Shown here: positions 56,002-64,000 of the stretch, one piece after another
How the letters are laid out: every line of letters begins with the position of its first letter
Position numbering within the stretch: the first letter of the stretch is position 1
From: Strongylocentrotus purpuratus
Taxonomy: Eukaryota > Echinodermata > Echinoidea > Camarodonta > Strongylocentrotidae
Direction: 5' to 3'
Length of the DNA: 64,000 nucleotides
Assembly: GCF_000002235.5 (NCBI RefSeq)
Contig: NW_022145550.1
Span: forward strand, 371,501 to 435,500
Program-made: the position numbers and the translations under genes
The notes under the pieces: model-generated
Told to the model about the DNA's origin: nothing
Databases searched by the model: none
What the model saw: only the letters and a program-made list of their open reading frames with translations

Positions 56002-57320
56002 CTGTAAGAAAGAAAAAATCAGAATATATAAACGCGAGTTTGAATGCATATTTTGTGAGCGCGAGAAATAGATAGCTGAATAAGATTTAGGCCTGCATCA
56101 TGGCATGTATGATTGTGTTTGTCAGGAAGCTGTCACTAACACTGGCATAACATTCAAGTTAAGCTTCTCAGTCTCAAAATGTTAGTTTATTGATTTATTT
56201 GGATATATCTATGGCTTATACCTGTTTTGTTCCGTTTTGGGGTTTACAGGAGACTTCCCATTGTACGATTGTTATCTGTTTATTTGTTCATATCTTGACA
56301 CGGTCATGACAATGAAATGCATACCAGGTCGCATATCCATACACTCATCAACTGACGATCAATCTTGTTTACTTGAAACCGTACTTTTGCTGTAATTGAC
56401 CCTTTTCTTCTCTTTGTGCGTGAACTTAAAGGTATTACAAAGTTTTGAAAAATGGGTGGATAGTGATTCTTTACAATTTTGATATATTTGGATGCCCCTT
56501 TTTTTTTTTTTAAAGCACTAGAAATGTTAACCCCTAAAAAACTTCTGCTTTCGAGAAAAATTGAATATAAAGATTTACCGGTGCTCCCGGTAAATTTTGA
56601 TAAATTTCAAATAGCTCATACGGCCGTACTATGCCGGTAGCTGCGACCATGGCAATCTCAGAATATGTAGTTGTGGTATATAATTGGCGAACGGGAATAG
56701 CTAATCGGACGAAATTAGTCAAGAAACATTGTTTTATAGCTTAATTAATATATCGTGACCTTGAGAGGGAGCTATACAACGTAAATTGATTATTATTTAT
56801 AATTGCATAACTTAAGACTCGATTTCGACCGCGACGAAGATCACTGAATACTGTAGGATCGCATATGCTTCCAATATGTTCATTTAAACCAAATTCATGA
56901 CCCCATACCAAAACTTTGTATTACCTTTAACCCAAAAAAATATTATAGCCACAGTCACTGCTGATACAAGGAAATCAGGTAGCGCTGATGTGGTTATTGT
57001 CAAGATTTTACGCTTGAAGGAACGTTGTCTATCTTTGCAATATCATAAATATTGCTGGCACAAAATTTAAATGCTTATCAGGTGTCGAATACATGGGCTT
57101 CGTTAAATATCAAAATCGATTTCAGTCGATCCCTAACCCTTAAACACACGCACATCCTTTTCGGGCCATATGACAGGCTATACATGCCATAATTCGTATA
57201 ACTATACAACTATACAGCCATCGAATAGACGTATAGTTTAAACCGATTGCATTCTTCGAATTGATGTATAGTTTTATCAAAGCAGAACGTATGAAATGAT
57301 CAACGGGACCATTCAACTAA
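56002..57320. other. Upstream of recognised NOX5 exons, no exon confirmed
   Basis: A minus-strand stretch at 56570-56650 reads 'MVAATGIVRPYELFEIYQNL' and ends in a plausible donor (CACCG|GTAAAT), but its phase does not join to the next exon without another exon in between. Otherwise nothing was recognised. It probably contains the NOX5 first intron and first exon. Confidence 0.35.
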
Positions 57321-57339
57321 ACATCCTTAAAATGGACGT

Positions 57340-57730
57340 TTGATTTTTATCCAACTCGGGGCTGCCTAGGTCACATTTAACCCGGACGTCGGGCGATGTA
57401 CCCGATCTTTGGGCATCGAGCGATTTGTAGAGATCGGGGAGAAATAAGGCGACGGATTTGATATCGATGACTATGGAGGAATCGCTGGGTAACCCTAAGA
57501 TAAGCGGCGGGCAATCGGCAGAAATGCAGTCAATTTTTGGAGTAAACATCGGACGGTGTATTGCCGACACCCTTCCGATGTCCCACCGATTACTCCGCGG
57601 TGATCGGCGGGACGCCGGCCGATATGTACACATTGGGCGGACATCGGGCGGTCATCAGTCAGACATCCGCCAATGTCCGCTGGACCTCCTAGGGTAATTG
57701 GCCGATCATCGTAGGGTGTTAACGTTCGGC
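57340..57730. repeat. GC-rich repeat with CATCGG/CGGACATC motifs
   Basis: Composition shifts sharply to GC. Motifs such as GGCGGACATCGGGCGG, CATCGGACGG and ATCGGCGGG recur on both strands, giving open frames of Pro, Ser, Arg and Asp that are not credible genes. Possibly a degenerate minisatellite-bearing transposon. Confidence 0.5.
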
Positions 57731-57940
57731 CCCCCAGTATAAAATCCGCTCGTTTGTGCAACTTTCATCAGGACAGCTACGAATATCATACAAGTCACAC
57801 AAGTTTGTAGCGTGCACAGGCACCAGAGCCGGTTGGGAAACACAGTGCCCCCAAACCTTTTCACTGAGGACCCATGCTCGTTTTTACATAGGAAAAGTGC
57901 CTCCTTTTACTTCAAGTAAGGCCAAAAAATGCCCTGAACT

Positions 57941-58530
57941 AATAGTGAACTCGTCGCCGTTTAAATGTGACCTAAGAAGTCGCTGCGAGATAAACGCCGG
58001 CGGGCGGCTTTATCAGGAATTTGCCGTGAACAACCTTTACTTCTAGTACACAAAGGAATTGTATGCATGCAGACACTATTGTGATTATCCAATGGTTTTG
58101 CCTGCGGGTTCGATTATAATTTGTATGCATACATAGAAACCATTTAGTCCCATTGGTTCATAATTAATTCTGTTTTCTTTATACAAGGTAGTCTCTTCAG
58201 TACATAAAAACTGAAGTGCAAGAGAGCCACCCCCTAATAGTGAACTCGTCGCCGTTTAAATGTGACCTAAGAAGTCGCTGCGAGATAAACGCCGGCGGGC
58301 GGCTTTATCAGGAATTTGCCGTGAACAACCTTTACTTCTAGTACACGAAGGAATTGTATGCATGCAGACACTATTGTGATTATCCAATGGTTTTGCCTGC
58401 GGGTTCGATTATAATTTGTATGCATACATAGAAACCATTTAGTCCCATTGGTTCATAATTAATTCTGTTTTCTTTATACAAGGTAGTCTCTTCAGTACAT
58501 AAAAACTGAAGTGCAAGAGAGCCACCCCCG
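57941..58530. repeat. 295-bp tandem duplication
   Basis: Units 57941-58235 and 58236-58530 agree throughout apart from one base that I can see (ACACAAAGG against ACACGAAGG). Each unit holds the palindromic CGCCGGCGGGCGGC region and GTATGCATGCAGACAC. Near-identity implies very recent origin or an assembly duplication. Confidence 0.9.
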
Positions 58531-58720
58531 CCCCCGGCCCCATCCCCCAACAATCCCTTCGTCATGTTTGTCATAGCCATCAGTAGGGACTTTTAGATTG
58601 AGTGGATGAGAACACAACGAACGCCGACTGATCATGCGTGTCAACGTACTCAACTGCCCATGGTGACTGCAATTAGAAATCTTAGACTCACTCGATGATA
58701 TACATGCATGCATGAAATAA

Positions 58721-58966
58721 CACTATGAATATGACGGACAAAGAAAGAGGACAAAATATACAGTTCCTCATCTACCCTTAACAATTGCTGTGGTAGACAA
58801 AAGAACATCCCTCCACTGCTATTATGTAAAAATATGTAGAACAGGTGAATATGCATGTGACACCTGTTCTACACATTTTTACATGATAGCAGAGAAGGGA
58901 TGTTCCTTTGTCTACCTGAGGAACTGTATATTTTGTCTTCTTTCTTTGTCCGTCATATTCATAGTG
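58721..58966. repeat. 246-bp imperfect palindrome
   Basis: The outer edge CACTATGAATATGACGGACA pairs with TGTCCGTCATATTCATAGTG. The inner edge GTAGAACAGGTG pairs with CACCTGTTCTAC around GAATATGCATGTGA. Arms of about 110 bp differ by an insertion in the left arm and a few changes. A transcript would form a long hairpin. Confidence 0.85.
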
Positions 58967-59044
58967 TAAGAGTGCACGCGGGCGCACACGGCATACTAGT
59001 ACCGTATTAGATTTAGGAAAATCAAGGTTGACGCATTCTCGATC

Positions 59045-59105
59045 GCCGACTGAGACGACGTGACGCATGCGCAGTGCCTTAAAATGACGTCACACGTTGC
59101 AGTCA
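59045..59105. promoter_or_regulatory. Possible promoter-like site: NRF1-like and CRE motifs
   Basis: GACGCATGCGCAGTG (close to the NRF1 palindrome TGCGCATGCGCA) is followed 10 bases later by TGACGTCA, the CRE octamer, in a locally CpG-rich patch. Position and orientation would suit the missing first exon of NOX5, but no transcript evidence is available. Confidence 0.3.
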
Positions 59106-59429
59106 AAGCTATCGACGTGCAAATCTAAAATTCCCTATGATGGCCTACGATTCACGATCGAATTCGATTGAATTTATTGAACCATTATATAGCGTGTGTG
59201 TGTCGGCCTGTGCGTGACTCGGCTCTTTTTTTTGTTGGAGATATTATTCATTCCGTGCACAAAATATTATATTGTTTTAAATGAGTAATAAATTACAACA
59301 GTTTACTGTATATAGTTATTATATGTTTCTGTGATAGTGAATAAATATACGTATATATGCTTTGTTAAGTATTGGTAATAGTTTGAGATGTATAATGTGC
59401 GTGTATTGAATGCATGTACTCGTTATGTT

Positions 59430-59545
59430 ATGTATTGTAATTTGAAATAAGTTGTATGATGTGCATAATGGACACATGTACTGTATGTACATTGTAATTT
59501 GAAATAAGTTGTATGATGTACATGTATTGAATGAATACATTAAAG
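59430..59545. repeat. 62-bp direct repeat
   Basis: The block GTAATTTGAAATAAGTTGTA followed by TGATGT.CAT occurs at about 59437 and 59498. Surrounding sequence is rich in GTATTG and TGTATGT, so it is a small minisatellite-like patch. Confidence 0.6.
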
Positions 59546-60369
59546 ACTACTACAAAACAAATATACATGTTAATATCAAAACATACAAAAGAAAAAGAAA
59601 ATGCAAAAGAATACAAAGCAAATGGTCAGGGCCACAAAAGAGCGAATTGCTTATGAATAGGTCCCTCACATGAAACAAATTAATTCAGTCACCATACCCA
59701 CAAACACACACACACCACATAAAAATACTGCATACACACAAACCTACACGAAAGTGTTTGTACAAAATGTGTTTTATACTTCACACAATATTGTTACAAA
59801 TTTACAAATAGGTGTTTTCTATTGTCAGAATGCTTGAATTTTTATATCTTTACCAAACAATCGTTATGTAGAGTACCCCCTTCTTCTTCGATCAGTATTT
59901 CTTCTTTATCCTATGCCCCCCCCCCCCCCTCCCTCCACTCTTCATCTTAATCTCTCTCTCTCTCTTTCTCCCCCACTCCGCAATATTTTCTTGTAATCTT
60001 AATTCATTGATTTTTTTCAGTAAGCTTTGAATAGTTTATGACGATTCATTTACTAGGTAATTACGATTGAGGGTCTATGTACGATGATGATGTATATGTA
60101 CATGTATATGAAAAATCAAATCAAGTCTTGCATGGACTTTTTTTTGTAATTATCAATTATTTGATCCATAAATAGAACGAATAAATCAGCCTCAGAACAT
60201 AAACGAAATGCACAGTCGACATCAAGTCTTCTCAAAATTCCTCAACATGACGATGATGACGTAAATCAATGTTTTGATGCCACAGTCTCATTAAAGTGCA
60301 GCAGAAAATGAAATTTTAGTCCGAAATCTACTTGGTGGTACCACTCGCGGCAGGAGGGGTTTGCTTTCA
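59546..60369. other. Intergenic DNA, nothing recognised
   Basis: Contains CA-rich and CT-rich patches and a poly-C run near 59916. No exon or transposon end was recognised. Confidence 0.45.
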
Positions 60370-60483
60370 TGGACAGAAAATAAGTTATTCTTCATCATGA
60401 AAGCAATTCTAAAGTCAAATTGGTTAAGACTTTTCAATTGGGAGCTATCAAAGTTGGGTACACTTTTTGTGATACGCCCTGTA
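60370..60483. mobile_element. Right end of the mariner-type family
   Basis: GGACAGAAAATAAGTTATTC through GGGTACACTTTTTGTGATAC and GCCCTGTA matches the right 115 bases of the elements ending at 20139 and 31402. The rest of the element is missing. Confidence 0.6.
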
Positions 60484-61976
60484 CATGAAGAATTTACCTT
60501 CTCTGAACACTTTCAAAAAACGTTACAAACATTACTTGCAAGCTTCCGAGTAATGATTGGAATGTAAGCTACACTGTTGCCCATAAAGTCGGAAAAAACG
60601 TTAGCCTTTAGTTTGGCGCTATAAAAGGCAAGATATTTATCTATTTCAGATTGGACAGCTTTCAAACCCAACAACAGAAAAAAAAAAATAATAATAATAA
60701 TAAAAATAAAAAACAAGGGCTGTCCTCTTCCTCCTTGGCCTTAGAGTCTGTATGCAAGAGGTCCACGTTTTAAGAATTGGCTGTATAATTTTCAATTCTC
60801 AAGTTTGACACAGAAGCTCCCTAGGCTATCTGACGCCACTGGCAGTACGCCAGAGAGTGTTTGCCTTCCGACATGATGGACACAAAAACCCGATATTGCT
60901 GATGCCCTAGGAATATAACAGGGTGAGGTCTGTAGAATTCTCTAACGTAATAGACAGGGGTAATTTGAGTCCCAGTAAATCTCCAGGACGACCCGAATAT
61001 GTTTATATAATTTATTGGCTTTTTTTTTAAAACACCATCATGGATTTTCAGGTTTCATGACCACCATTTTACATAATGACAGTCTGCATGGATTTGTCGA
61101 CCCGTAAAGCATAGGTATTGAAACAAAAACGTAACATCACTAGCATAGATGTTTCCTTATTCCAGGTTCCGGCAGCCATCCTAAATTGCAAAATGGCGGT
61201 CACTTAAGGTACGGAATCGAATATAAGGCTACTCTAATCCTTTATAATTTTTCAAAAATTTTCAAATTTCAAGAATTTCCGGGTCTCCGTCGAATTATTC
61301 GTATTGCTTTGATATTGAATAAGATCAACATTTTAAAAAGTACGGATAAACAAAATGTGGGGGAGAGACAGATAATTTCCAACAATTCCCCCTTAGATCA
61401 GATATAGACCTAAAACAAGCCTCATTTTCTTCAATATAAATTTAAGGAGTAGGTTGTCCGAGTCTGAAACAAAATTGAATAATGTTTCAGTCGTGCCGGC
61501 TTTCCAGCAATCGATCGTACATTGTTATACTTAAGTTGAATTGTACGATTTACTTTTAGAATTTTTGGGTCAATGGCATCCCATTTTCCCATAAAACGTT
61601 AGTGGAAAACTCGTAATGAAAATCAGGTCCTGTTACCGGACAGAGTTGTACAGGAAAATTGTTGCGACATTTTCATGTTCATAGACAGTGCATAATAAAA
61701 TGAATTTAGACAAAATATTACCATAATATTATAATGCTTTAATGCTGTATTTTACAGGATATTAAATGACAGAAGTGCTGTATTGTTGTCAAATGTTTTA
61801 ATAAATGACCTACAATTTGATATTACTACTGCTAAAACAGACGTACACGTAACATATATATCCCCATTGTAACAAAATAGAAAAACATAGTTGCTCACTT
61901 CCACTGATGAATCATTAAAATTTGGCGGCCATTTTTGACACTAACTTGGGTTAATCTTCCAGGTTTCCTGCCTACT
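60484..61976. other. Intergenic DNA, nothing recognised
   Basis: Apart from an A-rich (AAT)n patch near 60680-60712, no structure was recognised on either strand. Confidence 0.45.
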
Positions 61977-62475
61977 TTAAAGGGACTTGGTAACATTGTT
62001 CAGATGAAAGTAAATGTTGCTAAGGTAGTGACTTCAATGCTAGATATAAAATTAAAGATAATTTGAAAGTTTGAGTAAGATAGACCATTATTAATGATAA
62101 CAATTGGTAAAAACTGTTCTGATCAATTCCTTAATTATTCTAACTATATTATTACAACGTAATTACATTTTAAGTGAATGTAAATCATCATAATTAAAGC
62201 AATGAATTGGCTCTATACACCATTCCAGACATTTAAGTGTTGAAAGATTTTTAAAAGCCTGTCTTATGTCTTATTTTCATGGAAAAATGGTTGGGAGAAT
62301 TTACTGTAAGAGGGTGTTGCACAGTGACGCCTTAAAAGAAAACCATAAATATCTTTGAGAATTTGTTCGGAACTGTTGGCATTTTAGAGGGTTAGTACAG
62401 TAGAAGAAATATAATGAGTAACATTCCTTACACAAATTACGCAGTATTTTTTGTATTAACCTTCAAAAATGTTTG
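61977..62475 (+). mobile_element. 0.5-kb MITE family, copy 3 (right end lost)
   Basis: It begins TTTAAAGGGACTTGGTAACA and follows copy 2 through CATGGAAAAATGGTTGGGAG and TTAGAGGGTTAGTACAGTAG to AACCTTCAAAAATGTTT, where the last 15 or so bases give way to another inverted repeat. Confidence 0.8.
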
Positions 62476-62607
62476 TAGACAAACCTATGTTTATGTGCGT
62501 CATAATTATATGACGCGTTTCAGACAAAGGTTTGTCTAAACCTTGGTCTGAAACGCATCGAAACGCGTCATATGAAGCACATAAACCTAGATTTGTCGAC
62601 AAACCTC
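62470..62607. repeat. 138-bp foldback element
   Basis: Ends GTTTGTAGACAAACCTATGT and TAGATTTGTCGACAAAC are inverted. Inside, GACGCGTTTCAGACAAAGG pairs with the later CTTGGTCTGAAACGC. The outer end itself contains the palindrome GTTTGTAGACAAAC. It abuts and truncates MITE copy 3. Confidence 0.65.
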
Positions 62608-63112
62608 CTTTGTAAATTCGGGCCAAAACCTCCATGGGTGCGATGTGACCTGTGAACGTTGGCTCCACCTATTTTCTGTTTTGCTCAAAAAACTATCCAC
62701 AAAAAGGACTATGTATGCCCCTTTTGTGAAGCGACCTATCAATATTAATGTTCAGATATCAGTCCCTTTTTGGATTGCCCTCCTCCCGCCCCCCCCCCCC
62801 CCCAAGAAAAAATATTATCACATTGTTACATGTGTGCTCAATACATATTGATGTGTCAACCTAACGAGAGTGGTGTTTTCATAATGATTATTCACATTTG
62901 TTAAATTTATATTTATATGGAAGACTGTTTAAAAAACTTGCTTGCTGTCAATAGTGTATACATTTTTTATATATTTCAAATGTCTAGTCCGGTTAGAAAT
63001 AGCACGTAATGATTTCATTATTTGCCACGTACTTCACATTGATTTATCTTATCGATAAGCCAAACTATTTGCTTTAGTATCATATATCAAATATAACAGT
63101 AATGACAAGTAT
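62608..63112. other. Intergenic DNA, nothing recognised
   Basis: A poly-C tract near 62785-62803 is the only visible feature. Confidence 0.45.
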
Positions 63113-63596
63113 GGTTTTCCCGGAAAATTGCATTATACAATGTATATTCATCGTTATGGAAAATGTTGTATAATATACAAAAATGGGCATTAACATTTTC
63201 CAGACCAATGATTTAATTACGTTTAATATTGAAGCTGTTGCCCTTTGTATATACATGAACTTGAAATAATAAGTAGCCTTGAAAGTGTCGCAATAAGTCA
63301 TGTGTGAGTGAGCTTAAAGTTTAATGGTGTAGGTTGGTTTGATACTGTATAGCCTTTCCTCTGTTTTTAATGATATATATTTCCAATCAAATCAAACTGA
63401 GTGATGTTATCGTACAACTTAACAATATCAATCTTCTGTTCTCCTAAATAAGCCTGGGAAACTTGAAAATTGCATTACAATGTGAATTCATTGTCAGTGA
63501 AAATGTAATACAATACACAACAATGGGCAAATAATTGTTTCCAGACCAGAAGAACTTACATTTTATATTGAAACTGTTGCCGTTGTATATACATTA
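63113..63596. repeat. Diverged direct repeat of about 140 bp
   Basis: 63113-63255 and 63462-63596 share GAAAATTGCATTA, TTCAT.GT, CAATGGGCA.T, TTTCCAGACCA and TTGAA.CTGTTGCC..TGTA in the same order. Probably an old tandem duplication or two MITE copies. Confidence 0.6.
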
Positions 63597-64000
63597 GGCG
63601 CAGATCCAGGATTTCTTAGGGGGGAGCCAAATATTGGTTCGTAATGGTGACCAGCAGTGACGTAATTGGGGGTGGGTGGGTGCAGGGAGGGGCGAGTTTC
63701 CCCCTCCCTCCTCCGCGAAACGCGGAAGCTTTGACATTTCAATAAATTATTAGAGAAAGAAGACGATTTGTTGTACCGTTATCGACTCTTAATCTTTGTC
63801 TAAATTCAGTTTTTTTTCCTAAGTTCTCTTCCTTCCTTTTGCCCACCCCCCCCCCCCCGATCCACAAGTTGTTGGCGGGAAAATTGCAACTGATATCCCC
63901 TTTTTTTCTTTTCTTCTTCCTCTTTTTTCCTTCCCTGTATCTCCTCTTTTCCCTTTTTCTTTCCCTTTCCTTCCTTCTCTTTTATTTTTTGATGGGAGGG
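63596..64000. mobile_element. Left end of a hAT-type element, cut by the window edge
   Basis: AGGCGCAGATCCAGGATTTC followed by TTAGGGGGGAG repeats the left end of the MITE at 4458. CAGCAGTGACGTAATTGGGG and pyrimidine-rich runs follow. The right end is outside the window. Confidence 0.5.

Noticed and set aside
56534-56722. 62-codon minus-strand frame as NOX5 exon 1
   Set aside because: It ends in a plausible donor, but its phase does not match the next exon and no NOX5 N-terminal similarity is visible.
57495-57761. TATAAAA near 57738 with adjacent open frame as a gene start
   Set aside because: The frame lies in a GC-rich repeat with Pro/Asp/Arg shadows on both strands, and the TATA-like word alone is insufficient.
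1-64000. LTR retrotransposon, retrovirus or Polinton copies
   Set aside because: No paired long terminal repeats with internal gag-pol, envelope or capsid motifs were recognised; the only RT remnants are LINE type, plus the PLE endonuclease.

Overview
This is a eukaryotic, AT-rich, repeat-heavy window with intron-containing genes. It is most likely from an echinoderm, probably sea-urchin-like. That is an inference from the long ankyrin-repeat gene and its exon pattern, the NOX5-type NADPH oxidase, tRNA-derived SINEs carrying a CCTTTGGCAAGAC block, and a Penelope-like element with hammerhead motifs. No search could be run.

Layout. 1-7.6 kb is a transposon graveyard: a LINE ORF1 remnant, a Penelope-like element (PLE) folded into two inverted 0.67-kb arms around a GIY-YIG endonuclease, a LINE RNase H tail, a hAT-type MITE, a solo PLE end and a 0.5-kb MITE. 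7.8-14.2 kb (minus strand) is a large ankyrin-repeat gene: one exon with 37 repeats, two firm downstream exons, and two candidate downstream exons, one carrying a death-domain-like sequence. 14.2-38.7 kb is a segmentally duplicated region. The ankyrin gene's 5' end and upstream DNA (block A), a following 4-kb block (B) and a 1.4-kb unit (D) recur in the order A1-LINE-B1-D1..D4-A2-B2-break-B3-D5. Transposons present in one copy and absent from its paralogue give relative ages. 39.1-44.5 kb is a CR1/Jockey-type LINE in which an 18-bp piece of the reverse transcriptase gene has expanded into a satellite of about 4 kb.

44.6-56.0 kb (minus strand) is a NOX5-type NADPH oxidase gene. Thirteen exons could be read with mutually consistent splice phases, giving about 956 codons from four EF-hands to the terminal ENF. 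It has an unusual 260-codon exon between the FAD and NADPH modules. A 1.55-kb hAT-type element carrying a second nested element lies in one intron. The true first exon was not found; it should lie above 56.0 kb.

56-64 kb has no recognised gene. It holds a GC-rich repeat, a 295-bp tandem duplication with one difference, a 246-bp palindrome, a possible CRE/NRF1 regulatory site, MITE copies and the left end of another hAT-type element.

The two host genes have unrelated functions. The ankyrin protein is a scaffold or sensor type. NOX5 is a calcium-activated superoxide producer in membranes. The main biological interest is repeat birth and nesting: a coding-derived satellite, a PLE with putative dimer-type hammerheads, and paralogous blocks that act as empty-site controls.
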